NCBI RefSeq assembly: GCF_003725335.1
Contig: NZ_QIBY01000006.1
Location: 1-64,000 of the forward strand
Reading direction: 5' to 3'
Length of the DNA stretch: 64,000 bases
DNA from: Parvibacter caecicola
GTDB lineage: Bacteria; Actinomycetota; Coriobacteriia; Coriobacteriales; Eggerthellaceae
The position numbers and the translations under genes are program-made. Under the pieces are notes generated by a model, which saw only the letters and a program-made list of their open reading frames with translations, made no database searches and had not been told where the DNA came from. Positions 16,318-24,666 of this stretch are shown here, piece by piece. Positions within the stretch are counted from its first letter, which is position 1. Every line of letters begins with the position of its first letter.

Positions 16318-19300
16318 TTAGATCACATCTCCTGTCCAATCCGGCTCGCCCTCGAAGCGCGCGCGGTTGCCCTTGCCGGCCTGCACCCATTCCTTCAGGC
16401 GCGGGTCGGAAGCATCATGGATGCACTCGTTGCCATTGGGGTCACAGGGCACCGGGTTGCCGAACGGCGAATTCTCCGCCGTGGCCTTGTACACCAGCAC
16501 CGGGGTGGAGCGCATGTTGGCGCAACCGGCAACAGAGCACTGGCCGTAGGGATTCATCACACAATTGATAGATACGGTCTCAAAGCCATGGCTCGCGGTG
16601 TCAAATTCAGGGAACCACCAGGCATGGTTGGCGTTCACCACGCCCTGCTTGATGCCGTAATACACATCCAGCACCTCGCGCACCTTGCCCCAGGGGCTCT
16701 CAATCCACACCCAATCGCCCTGCTTCAGCCCCAGGCGCTCGGCGTCGTTGGGGTTCATCTCCACGCGGGGGCTGGGCCACAGCTCGCGGCACCAGGGCAG
16801 CTGGCGATGCTCGCTGTGGAAGTACACCGGCTGACGCGAGCCCGTAGTCATGAGGAACGAGTTCTCCGGCATGGCCTTCAGGTCGTCAACATACTCCGGC
16901 AGCATAAAGTCGGTGGTATCAATTTGGTCGGCCAGCGATGCGTCGAACAACTCGGGGGTGGAGATTGGTGAGGTGGGGGGCTCCACATAGGCGGGGAACT
17001 TGGCTTCGTCTCCCACATAGGCTTCGCAGATTAGGGACCAGATTTCCACCAATCCGCAAGGCGTCATAAAGCCAGGATGCAAGTCAACCAGGGGGAACAA
17101 ATTGAAGCCAGCCTGTTGACGCCGCCATCCCATTTCATGACGGCGATAAGTGCCCCAGCGCTCAGGATGCCACTCGCGGCAGTCCATCCAGCCGTTCTTC
17201 TGGAAGTGCTCCTTCGCCTGCGCCCAGGTGGGGCCGTCGGGGAACTCGGCGGTCTTCCAGGCGTCCACATTGTCCTTCAGCACCCGGTCATGGTCGGGCC
17301 ATAAGTAGCTGGGGGCTCCGGAAGCATCGTAGTCGTCACCCAACTTCTCCGTCCATTCGGCGATAACCGAAGCACACTGCGGCGCGAAATTCAAGTTCTG
17401 AGCCGGTGCAGCATCGGGATCTTTAGTGTTCCACGGCACACCGAGCGCCTTGTACATACCCACATTCCAGTCGGGGTCGTAGATGGTTTCGCCGGTGGGC
17501 TCCACCGCCTTGCAGCCGCAGCCGAACATGCCGCCGGCACCCTGGGACACGCGGGTGGTGTCAATCTCCAGCCAGTGATCACAGGGGAAGATGACGTCGG
17601 CGTTGCCGTTGTTGGGGCAGAACCACAGGTTGATGTCAGCAAAAAAATCCAGCTCCTTGGTGGCGTCCCACGAGCGAGTAATGTTCCCCATGTTCATGAT
17701 GTCGCCAGATTGGCACACGCCGCCATGAATCTCGTAAGGGGTTTCATGCACGCTGTAGGCCACATCGGCGTTCTGCAAGCAAGCGTCCCAAATGGTGTTG
17801 GAGTCGGCCCAACGCGCCCAATAGCGGTTCAAGGGGAAGCGCTCAGCATCTACCTGAGCCGCCCCACGCTCAAACGGAGTCTTGGGAATGGGCCAGCTCT
17901 GTGAGCTCAGCATAGCACCGCCCATACGCTTTGCAATAATGACGGCCTCGTCATGGCTGGGCACCTTGTTACCATAGCGCTCCGCCAAGGGTGAATTATT
18001 GTCCAGCAGATACTGCACAAAATCCTGTACGTACTTCGCCATATCCTCCAGACTGTAATCGCGACCGGGCCACACTTTTGCCGCCGGCCCAAAGGAAGCG
18101 GACGCCTGCATGCCGAAGAATCCAGGGCTGCCGTTAAACTGGGTCTTCGTAGAGCCCCTGTTCCCAGCCGGTTCGTCAGAGTTGCCGGTAATGCAGGAGA
18201 GAATCTGCAGGCCACGGTTGTTCTGAATGGAGTTACCGTTTTGGTCGCAGGCCAGCTGGAAGTGCAGGCCGCCGTTGCCGTAGTCGGGATCGATGCGGGT
18301 GGTCCAGATGCGCACGCCTTCTTCCAGCTTATCGGCCGGCACGCCGGTAATCTGCTCCACGGTAGCGAAGTCATACTGGCTGGTCAAATCATGGAAGGCG
18401 TCCCATACGGTGCGAGCCTTATAGGACTTTCCGTCCTTTAGCGTCACTTCCACCTCTCCCGGGAATAGCGCCGGGGACTTCGGCAATCCCAGAGGATTGC
18501 AGGCATCAGCGCCCTCAGGAAAACGATCTGGCTCAGTTGCAGGGTCGGCAAAAGACGACGGGGTGGGCAACCATACGTCGGCCACCAGTCCGGTGAGCGG
18601 ATGCTTGATGAAGCGACCATCAGTGGGAACACGGTGCTCTTCCCCTTCCCACTTGCCTTCTTCGGCATCCCAATAGGTAAGACGGTTGTTGTTCTCGTCC
18701 CACACCATGAAGCGCTGGTACTTGCCGCCTTCCACCAGGTCAGCCTCAGTCAGCAGCTTGGTCTTCATATCAATCCCGCCATTAGCCTCCGGCAACCAGC
18801 CTTCGGTAAGCCACGGTTTGTCTTCGATAAACAAAAACGGGGCGTTGGACCAGCGGCGCACCATGGTGTCATCGTAGGCCTCGTTTTCGATTACCCAGTT
18901 AGTCCAACCCAGCACAATGGCGCCATCGCTGCCAGGGCGCAGCGGCAACCACACATCGGCTTCCTTCCCCAACGGTGTAACACGCGGGTCCACGATGATA
19001 TGGCTTTCCGCATGGGGGGCCACATCAGAAATCGTGCGGTTGGTACAATCGTAATTGGAGTATTCCGGCGCCGTGCCCCACTGCACATATACCTTTGGCT
19101 CGGCTTCCACTTCCATCCACGGAGAGCCCATCTCATCGGTCATGATTCCAGCGAAGTGACGTGGGCCCTTGCACACCTGGTAGGCCAAATGGGCGTTGGG
19201 AGTACCAAACAGTTGCTTCATGCTGAAATAGGGACCCATTGACCATACGCGAGAGGTGCCACACATTACGAAAATGGACTGGCCGCCAAACTTGTCCTTA

Positions 19301-19722
19301 ATCTCACCCAACTTTTGGCCCGCCAACAAAAAGGCCTCATCGAGGGAGACACGCACCCAACCGGGATCGTCGCTGCCCTTGGGATTGGTGCGCTTCACAG
19401 GGTAGCGCACGCGATCGGGATGGTACAGCGCCTGCATGGACGACTGGCTTTTCGCGCAGCAATGACCACGCGACTGGGGTGCCGATTCGTCGCCCTCCAC
19501 CTTCAACACCTTGTTGTCTTGCACGGTCACCCACACACCGCACTCCACCTTGCCACATGCGCGGCAGCAGCTGCGCACACGCTTCACCTCGCCCGTGCTC
19601 GCATTCTCCTCCACAGCCAACGCCTGCTTAGGCGCGGCGGCGGTGGTTGCCAGCGCGGCGGCGGCTCCGGTTATCGCCATCGTCTTCATGAAGCTGCGAC
19701 GCGACATCGTGAGCTGAGTCAT
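16318..19722 (-). CDS. Large Tat-exported molybdopterin oxidoreductase; candidate aromatic dehydroxylase/hydroxytransferase type
   Basis: 1134 residues from ATG 19722 (AGGTGGGG upstream; an in-frame GTG lies 9 nt earlier). Twin-arginine signal 'SRRSFMKTMAITGAAAALA', then a 4Fe-4S motif C-x2-C-x4-C ('CRACGKVEC') with a fourth Cys in 'GHCCAKS'. Core motifs include 'YQVCKGPRHFAG' at the likely Mo-ligand position and 'GNSIQNNRGLQILSCITGN', and a C-terminal domain with 'LGLKQGDWVWIESPWGKVREV'. Size, absence of a membrane subunit and a divergent membrane LuxR regulator resemble the catechol dehydroxylases of Eggerthella/Gordonibacter, whose relatives include pyrogallol hydroxytransferase and acetylene hydratase. 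Family membership is firm; the dehydroxylase idea is inference and the substrate unknown. Confidence 0.88.
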   Translation of the reverse strand: MTQLTMSRRSFMKTMAITGAAAALATTAAAPKQALAVEENASTGEVKRVRSCCRACGKVECGVWVTVQDNKVLKVEGDESAPQSRGHCCAKSQSSMQALYHPDRVRYPVKRTNPKGSDDPGWVRVSLDEAFLLAGQKLGEIKDKFGGQSIFVMCGTSRVWSMGPYFSMKQLFGTPNAHLAYQVCKGPRHFAGIMTDEMGSPWMEVEAEPKVYVQWGTAPEYSNYDCTNRTISDVAPHAESHIIVDPRVTPLGKEADVWLPLRPGSDGAIVLGWTNWVIENEAYDDTMVRRWSNAPFLFIEDKPWLTEGWLPEANGGIDMKTKLLTEADLVEGGKYQRFMVWDENNNRLTYWDAEEGKWEGEEHRVPTDGRFIKHPLTGLVADVWLPTPSSFADPATEPDRFPEGADACNPLGLPKSPALFPGEVEVTLKDGKSYKARTVWDAFHDLTSQYDFATVEQITGVPADKLEEGVRIWTTRIDPDYGNGGLHFQLACDQNGNSIQNNRGLQILSCITGNSDEPAGNRGSTKTQFNGSPGFFGMQASASFGPAAKVWPGRDYSLEDMAKYVQDFVQYLLDNNSPLAERYGNKVPSHDEAVIIAKRMGGAMLSSQSWPIPKTPFERGAAQVDAERFPLNRYWARWADSNTIWDACLQNADVAYSVHETPYEIHGGVCQSGDIMNMGNITRSWDATKELDFFADINLWFCPNNGNADVIFPCDHWLEIDTTRVSQGAGGMFGCGCKAVEPTGETIYDPDWNVGMYKALGVPWNTKDPDAAPAQNLNFAPQCASVIAEWTEKLGDDYDASGAPSYLWPDHDRVLKDNVDAWKTAEFPDGPTWAQAKEHFQKNGWMDCREWHPERWGTYRRHEMGWRRQQAGFNLFPLVDLHPGFMTPCGLVEIWSLICEAYVGDEAKFPAYVEPPTSPISTPELFDASLADQIDTTDFMLPEYVDDLKAMPENSFLMTTGSRQPVYFHSEHRQLPWCRELWPSPRVEMNPNDAERLGLKQGDWVWIESPWGKVREVLDVYYGIKQGVVNANHAWWFPEFDTASHGFETVSINCVMNPYGQCSVAGCANMRSTPVLVYKATAENSPFGNPVPCDPNGNECIHDASDPRLKEWVQAGKGNRARFEGEPDWTGDVI

Positions 19723-19848
19723 AAACCCCACCTTTCCTCTCTCTCGTCTTCGGGGTAGCCCGGCGCATAAACCGTCGGACCGACCGGCTCATAGTAGGAC
19801 CCCGGAAACCAATGACCTCACAGGGATACGCTGATTTTATCCAAACAT

Positions 19849-19862
19849 CGAACTTATGTTCG
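19849..19862. promoter_or_regulatory. Palindrome in the divergent molybdoenzyme/LuxR promoter region
   Basis: CGAAC-TTAT-GTTCG, a perfect five-base inverted repeat midway between the two divergent genes (starts at 19722 and 19988). A plausible binding site for the adjacent regulator. Confidence 0.4.
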
Positions 19863-19987
19863 TAATACCAACTCGCTGATTTTTGCCAGCAAGCCCAGCT
19901 AACGAGAAGTTTTTGGGAAAGCGCTAAAAGGTATGATTTAAGATAGAGAAGGGGATTGCTCGCGATTGCAGCAAAGGGGGACGAGAC

Positions 19988-21757
19988 GTGCGGTTGCCAA
20001 AAATAACCATTGCGGTCGATAAAGACGACGGTTTTGCCTTTGGCGAGATTTCCCCTGCACTCGTCATAGGCTTTGGCATCCGCTTTACTTGGATGTTTTC
20101 GATGCAGTTTTCTGCCAACCGGCTCTTTTTTGCCACCGCCACCGCTGAAACATCATCGATAAGTCAGATTGCCTCACTTGGTTTTTTCCTAACCACATTT
20201 TTTGTCTATGTCGTCTTTTTTCCCCAGATGTGTCGCATCTTTGACACTCCCGATCACCGCAACCGCAATCGACTCATCGCGGCATTAGCCACCGTTCTAG
20301 GAGGGTTTCTTCTATTCGGCTGCACAACTGCCTCTCTCTTGGGCTGGAGTTGCATTATTGCATCGGGCTTCCTTACCGGCGTCGGTTCAGCCGTGCTTCT
20401 GATGAGCTATGGGGTCTCCTTTAGCGTCCTCGAGACTCCCACCATTTCTCTCGGTGTGGCGTTCTCTCTTCCTGTGGCCTCCCTTGCCTATTTGGCAATT
20501 TCTGTTATTGGCTCCATAAGCCCCGCCTTCTCAGCAATCGTCGCCGTGCTCATTCCTCTTGCCGAGTTTTTCTGTCTACAAAGCTGCAGCCGTCAGCTGG
20601 TTGATCGGCTCTCCTTTGCCTCCTACACTATCTCCGTACAAAAAGCCTCTTTCGCCCTACACATCATTGCTCCAAGCTTCCTCTTCGGCTTGGCTGTCGG
20701 CGGCATTCGTCACTATGTGCTAATCGGTACAATCTGGCTCCCCACCTCGGAGGTGACCAACGCGGTCGTGCTCATGGCAGCCTGTCTGATGGCAGGGCTT
20801 CTTGTTCTGGGGGCTGCCATACTCCAGCATTCCACGGTAAACTATATGTTCCGTACCTTATTGCCAGTTTCAGCCACCTGCCTTGCAGTCGCCCTATTCG
20901 ATAATCAATACGCAAGCCTTTTTAACAGCGGGTTACAACTTACAGGCTACCTGCTCATAGAGGGCTGCTGTTGGATGTTTTACGCCGACATCTCCCAGCG
21001 CTACCGCATCAGTGCATTCCAGACCTTCGGTTTGGGGCGCGGCGCTCTGGCCTTAGGCATTTTGGTGCACGCCCTGTTCAGTTCCCCTGCAGACATTTCT
21101 ATAATTACTGCCGAAATGGCTTCGCAAAATTTAGTAGCAGTTCTTACCTGGCTCTGCATAGGGTTCGCCTTATTACCCACCAACAAGGAAATGCTGAAGC
21201 TCTTAAAGCGAGGAACCCCTTGTCCTGCTTTAACATTTGACGAGGACTTCCTCTTCGCTACCACCACCAGCAATGCGCCTGCCGACTACAACGGTCCTGA
21301 ATGTTCTCCAGCAACAGTTGAAACTTCCCCGGACGACTCTGCATCCGCCAAAGACAACAAACCAGCGGCGATGGCTGCGTCCCCTGTTTCACAAGAAACC
21401 ACCACAAGCGTTGCTGCAGAGGAGCTTTGCGTTTCCGATGAGGCTCCGACAAAATCATCTCCAGCTGTCGCAATTGTCCAAGATCGCGCCTCCGTCCCGG
21501 ACGAGGAGGGGCGGCGACAACAAGGGCGCTTCCGCCGCCAGTGCGAGATCGTGGCCGACCGCTACCTGCTGTCGCGTCGCGAAGCGGAAGTGCTTTTCCT
21601 GCTGGCGAAGGGGCGCAACGCCGCCTTCATCCAGGAAAAGCTGTTCATCTCCGAAGGCACCGCCCGCACCCACATGCGCCACATCTACGCCAAGCTGAAC
21701 GTCCATTCCCAGAAAGAGCTGATGGACCTGGTAGAGCAAGAACAAACCGAAGCATGA
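19988..21757 (+). CDS. Multi-pass membrane LuxR-type regulator, divergent from the large molybdoenzyme
   Basis: 589 residues from GTG 19988, with AAAGGGGGA seven bases upstream. About twelve hydrophobic segments occupy residues 20-400 ('ALVIGFGIRFTWMFSM' to 'MASQNLVAVLTWLCIGFALL'). A 100-residue acidic/Ser/Thr linker follows (about 415-510), then a LuxR/GerE helix-turn-helix (about 520-580; 'YLLSRREAEVLFLLAKGRN...GTARTHMRHIYAKLNVHSQK'). Its position back-to-back with the 1134-residue molybdoenzyme suggests it controls that operon, probably in response to the enzyme's substrate; regulators of this form control catechol dehydroxylases in Eggerthella. The linker is unusually long compared with the other LuxR protein at 5158-6435. 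Confidence 0.88.
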   Translation: MRLPKITIAVDKDDGFAFGEISPALVIGFGIRFTWMFSMQFSANRLFFATATAETSSISQIASLGFFLTTFFVYVVFFPQMCRIFDTPDHRNRNRLIAALATVLGGFLLFGCTTASLLGWSCIIASGFLTGVGSAVLLMSYGVSFSVLETPTISLGVAFSLPVASLAYLAISVIGSISPAFSAIVAVLIPLAEFFCLQSCSRQLVDRLSFASYTISVQKASFALHIIAPSFLFGLAVGGIRHYVLIGTIWLPTSEVTNAVVLMAACLMAGLLVLGAAILQHSTVNYMFRTLLPVSATCLAVALFDNQYASLFNSGLQLTGYLLIEGCCWMFYADISQRYRISAFQTFGLGRGALALGILVHALFSSPADISIITAEMASQNLVAVLTWLCIGFALLPTNKEMLKLLKRGTPCPALTFDEDFLFATTTSNAPADYNGPECSPATVETSPDDSASAKDNKPAAMAASPVSQETTTSVAAEELCVSDEAPTKSSPAVAIVQDRASVPDEEGRRQQGRFRRQCEIVADRYLLSRREAEVLFLLAKGRNAAFIQEKLFISEGTARTHMRHIYAKLNVHSQKELMDLVEQEQTEA

Positions 21758-21779
21758 CAGGGGACGGGGATAACGTCAT
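21756..21779 (+). repeat. Left 24-bp terminal inverted repeat of the toxin-antitoxin cassette
   Basis: Copy of the dispersed GACAGGGGACGGGG family, starting inside the stop codon of the LuxR gene. Exactly inverted relative to 22628-22651. Confidence 0.85.
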
Positions 21780-21807
21780 ACACCGCCGCATCCGGCCAGG
21801 CCGGCGC

Positions 21808-22272
21808 CTAAAAATCCACTTCGCCGTAGACGACGCCTTCTCGCTCTTTCCACCAGGCGAAGAACTCACCGCAATCCAGCACCGGAATAAGCCCCTCTGG
21901 GAAATCCCGCTGGTTGCGCGACAGCAGCGCGGTTGCCCGCAGCGCAATGGCCACCTCGTACAGCAGGCTGTCCTCCGGGGCGCGCCACGCCTTCGCCAGC
22001 ATGGCATCCACCTCCCGCTCGCCCGCCGTGTACACATTCACGAACCCGCGCAAATCACGCAGCTGCTCCAGCACCTCGGGAATCAGTTGTGCGCGACCGC
22101 CGTCTGAAAGGATGTATACAAGGTCGGTCACCTGCGACGATGAAACCCACAACTCGAACTCGCCCAATCGCCCCAGAATCATAAGAAGCCGGGCATCCTC
22201 ATAGAAGGGTTCTCTCTGATTGAGGAAATCGATGACGATGTTCGTATCCAAAAGCAGGCGCGGCTTAGTCAC
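21808..22272 (-). CDS. PIN-domain (VapC-like) toxin, intact copy
   Basis: 154 residues. PIN ribonuclease features are the N-terminal 'LLLDTNIVIDFLN' with the first metal-binding Asp, 'SSSQVTDLVYIL', 'EREVDAML' and 'AIALRATALLSRNQRDF' with later acidic residues. Such toxins cleave RNA (often tRNA) when freed from antitoxin. Its ATG overlaps the end of the RelB/DinJ-type antitoxin gene by 8 nt. About 60% alike by eye to the frameshifted toxin at 15092-15548. The module is bracketed by inverted repeats (21756-21779, 22628-22651). Confidence 0.88.
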   Translation of the reverse strand: MTKPRLLLDTNIVIDFLNQREPFYEDARLLMILGRLGEFELWVSSSQVTDLVYILSDGGRAQLIPEVLEQLRDLRGFVNVYTAGEREVDAMLAKAWRAPEDSLLYEVAIALRATALLSRNQRDFPEGLIPVLDCGEFFAWWKEREGVVYGEVDF

Positions 22273-22567
22273 GGCCCATCAGCCCCCGAGCCGCCAGGCG
22301 CTCTCGCTTGATTTCCGCTTTCGTCATGGTGTCGAAACGGCTGACCCGCTTCCGGGAAATGCCATCCACGTACCGGGCCGCGCTGCGCCAGCGCTCCTCA
22401 TCGGTCGCGCGCTTCCCCGTGAGAAAATCCGCATTGCCCGTTTCCGCCAAACGCTCAAACAGCAGGTTCACCGCCTGGGACGCGTTGAGCCCTTCACGTG
22501 CCAAAACTTGCAATCCAGCATTCTTTTTCGCCTCGTCCATGCGGCCAGTCACCATCACGTCAGCCAT
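22265..22567 (-). CDS. RelB/DinJ-family antitoxin, intact copy
   Basis: 100 residues from ATG 22567 (GGGAGGCG upstream); upstream in-frame codons lack a ribosome-binding site and fall in the operator. 'MADVMVTGRMDEAKKNAGLQVL' followed by 'GLNASQAVNLLFERLAETGNADF' is the ribbon-helix-helix arrangement of RelB/DinJ proteins; the C-terminal half ('EERWRSAARYVDGISRKR') would bind the toxin. Pairing of this antitoxin class with a PIN toxin rather than RelE/YafQ is less usual. Probably autorepresses through the TTGTAC-rich element just upstream. Confidence 0.87.
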   Translation of the reverse strand: MADVMVTGRMDEAKKNAGLQVLAREGLNASQAVNLLFERLAETGNADFLTGKRATDEERWRSAARYVDGISRKRVSRFDTMTKAEIKRERLAARGLMGRD

Positions 22568-22592
22568 AACGCCTCCCATCTTTCCCATCATT

Positions 22593-22613
22593 GTACAACA
22601 TATAATGTACAAC
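22593..22613 (-). promoter_or_regulatory. Probable operator of the intact RelB/PIN locus
   Basis: Minus strand GTTGTACATTATATGTTGTA, sharing both TTGTAC half-sites and their spacing with 14752-14774 ahead of the paralogous locus. About 26 bp before the antitoxin ATG. Confidence 0.55.
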
Positions 22614-22627
22614 AACAAGCAGCGAGC

Positions 22628-22651
22628 ATGACGTTATCCCCGTCCCCTGTC
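22628..22651 (-). repeat. Right 24-bp terminal inverted repeat of the toxin-antitoxin cassette
   Basis: Perfect reverse complement of 21756-21779. The two copies enclose 848 bp holding only the antitoxin, toxin and their promoter. Confidence 0.85.
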
Positions 22652-22782
22652 CTCCCATCCCATAACCCCTGCTCAGAACATCATACTTGGGAATCATACT
22701 GGCAAATCATAGAGGCGCTATGACAAGGCGGCCTCCCCTGTTCCCTAAACTGCAGGCCGTTGGGAAAGAGAGAGGAGACGTC

Positions 22783-23694
22783 ATGACCGAACGTGACAAC
22801 GCCGCCTTCGACAGCTTCGAAGAAGAGTACGACCCCCTGGCCGACGACTTCGACAGCAGCATCTTCGATGGCATCGAGGAAGACGACGAAGCAGTAACCG
22901 AGTTCTTAATGCCCGATCCCAGCCGCATCGAAGCGGTGGAGGGCACCCCCAGCCGTCAATCCGACGGCTATCGCCAGCGCCCGGCAGAAGAGCGCACCGC
23001 CGAGCTGTTCACCCAAATGAAACCGTACCGGCTGATGCTGTTGCAGCTCATCCGCGCCTGCCAGCAGCCGCGCACCACCGAGGAGATGCTGCAGCAGTTC
23101 GAGCAGCTGCACGCCAACTTCAAGTCCACCTACTCGGGCGCCAACCTGCTATCGATGCTAGAGGCGGCCGGCGCCATCGACTGCATCGCCGAGGACGGCA
23201 CCCCCTATGCCCAGGTAGAGGTGGAGCCGGTGGTGAAAACTGATGAGAACGGCGTGGAGTACCTGGCCCCCGGCGAGGCGCCCACTATGCTGTGGGTGGC
23301 AGCGGAAGCCGGCCTTGCGATGGTTGAGGCCAACAACCCCCAGCAGCGCATCCAGCAGCTGTTCGCGAAAGAGGCCGTCTACCTGCCCATTTTCAAACGC
23401 ATCCTGCGCCTGGCTGCCGCCGATGAAGGCGTATCCATGGCCCAGCTTTCCGGCGCCATCGACGAGGATCCCCTTATCCAAGAGCCCCGCTACTTCAGCC
23501 AGCATTTCCTGAAGAATCTGGAGCGGCACGAAGCGGTGGCCTGGCAGGGCAACCGCTGGCACACTACCCCGCTGGGCCGCCAGCTGCTGGAAGAGATGGC
23601 CGATGTGGACGATTCCTACAGCCCCAGCGAAGCGGCCGAGCAGGCGCGCATCCGCGCCATCGCCGCCGAGTCCACCATGGGCGCCGTCTGGTAG
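22783..23694 (+). CDS. Uncharacterised acidic protein upstream of an orphan TorD chaperone
   Basis: 303 residues from ATG 22783 with GAGAGGAG upstream. Residues 1-50 are strongly acidic and probably disordered ('FDSFEEEYDPLADDFDSSIF'). The rest is helical with two regions that look like winged-helix repeats: about 80-145 ('PYRLMLLQLIRACQQPRTTEEM...LLSMLEAAGAIDCI') and 205-285 ('FKRILRLAAADEGVSMAQLSGAI...HEAVAWQGNRWHTTPLGRQLLEEMAD'). No Tat signal, cysteine clusters or membrane segment. It lies 12 bp before a TorD-family gene, so a role in molybdoenzyme assembly or its control is reasonable. I do not recognise the family. Confidence 0.75.
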   Translation: MTERDNAAFDSFEEEYDPLADDFDSSIFDGIEEDDEAVTEFLMPDPSRIEAVEGTPSRQSDGYRQRPAEERTAELFTQMKPYRLMLLQLIRACQQPRTTEEMLQQFEQLHANFKSTYSGANLLSMLEAAGAIDCIAEDGTPYAQVEVEPVVKTDENGVEYLAPGEAPTMLWVAAEAGLAMVEANNPQQRIQQLFAKEAVYLPIFKRILRLAAADEGVSMAQLSGAIDEDPLIQEPRYFSQHFLKNLERHEAVAWQGNRWHTTPLGRQLLEEMADVDDSYSPSEAAEQARIRAIAAESTMGAVW

Positions 23695-23706
23695 AAAGGA
23701 GCGAAC

Positions 23707-24408
23707 ATGACCACCAACACTGCCCCCGAGGCCATCGCAGACTACGAAGAAATCGCCCGCGCCATGGAAAGCCGCGCCGCCACCTACGGCCTGCTGGCGC
23801 GCCTGTACCGCCGCGAAGTGGACGCACCGCTGCTGGACGAGCTGAAAACCGTGCACTTCCCCCTGAACACCGGCAACAGCCAGGTGGACAGCGGCTATCG
23901 CCTGATGGTGGGCTACCTGTCGAAGACCTGGGAAAACACCCTCACCGAGCTGGCGGCCGACTACCTGCGCACCTTCCTGGGCCACGGCATCGACGGCCAC
24001 TCCGCCGCCTACCCCTACGAGTCGGTGTACACCTCCGAGCGGCGCCTGCTAATGCAAGACGCCCGCACTGAAATCCTGGCCCTGTTCCGCGCCAACGGCC
24101 TGGAGAAGGACCCGTCTTTCAAAGACGCCGAAGACCACATTGCCCTGGAGCTGGAATTCATGCAGCTGCTGGCGCTCCGGTGCGCTGAGGCGCTGCGCAC
24201 CAGCAACAGCGACGACGCCCTGGCGCTGGTGCGCAGCCAGGCCACCTTCCTGGACGAGCACCTGATGGCGTGGGCGCCGCTGTTCACCACCGAAATGCTG
24301 AAGTTCGCGAAAACCGATTTCTACCGGGGCCTCAGCCGCATCACCGAAGGCTTCCTGGCCGAAGACCAGGCGATGCTGGAAGAGATGGCCGCGAGCGCCG
24401 AGGAATAG
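23707..24408 (+). CDS. Orphan TorD/DmsD-family chaperone
   Basis: 233 residues, mainly helical. 'AATYGLLARLYRREVD' near the N terminus, 'DYLRTFLGHG', 'AYPYESVYTSERRLLMQ', 'ELEFMQLLALRCAEAL' and 'FLDEHLMAWAPLFTTEMLKFAKTDFYRGLSRIT' match the TorD/NarJ chaperone pattern. These recognise Tat signals of molybdoenzymes. No molybdoenzyme adjoins it; the nearest without its own chaperone is the large enzyme at 16318-19722, about 4 kb away. It forms an operon with the preceding acidic protein (AAAGGAGCG ribosome-binding site). Confidence 0.85.
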   Translation: MTTNTAPEAIADYEEIARAMESRAATYGLLARLYRREVDAPLLDELKTVHFPLNTGNSQVDSGYRLMVGYLSKTWENTLTELAADYLRTFLGHGIDGHSAAYPYESVYTSERRLLMQDARTEILALFRANGLEKDPSFKDAEDHIALELEFMQLLALRCAEALRTSNSDDALALVRSQATFLDEHLMAWAPLFTTEMLKFAKTDFYRGLSRITEGFLAEDQAMLEEMAASAEE

Positions 24409-24431
24409 CGCCAGGAGAAGGCGGTCGTTCC

Positions 24432-24612
24432 GCCTTCAGGGCTCCGCCGCGGCTCACTTCCCCTCCTCCAGCCGCGGCAGCCCCCACCTCCCGGCCTCAA
24501 CCAACCCCTCGCTCCCGCCGAACCCCTCCTCCCGGCGGGAGCGCCCTGAAGGCAGGATGCAAGCCCCCGACTCCCCCATTACCCATTGGTGTTTGCATCC
24601 TCCCTCCAGGGC
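24432..24612. other. GC-rich multi-hairpin intergenic element
   Basis: Nested inverted repeats: GCCTTCAGGGC (24432-24442) with GCCCTGAAGGC (24543-24553), enclosing CCGCGGCT/AGCCGCGG and CGCTCCCGCC/GGCGGGAGCG stems, then GGATGCAA (24555-24562) with TTGCATCC (24593-24600). No credible reading frame. Could be a structured repeat or an RNA 3' end; function unknown. Confidence 0.5.
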
Positions 24613-24666
24613 GGGCGCCCTCTTCCCCAACAAAAGACGTCAACGCCCGCCCTTTTCCGGGTTACA

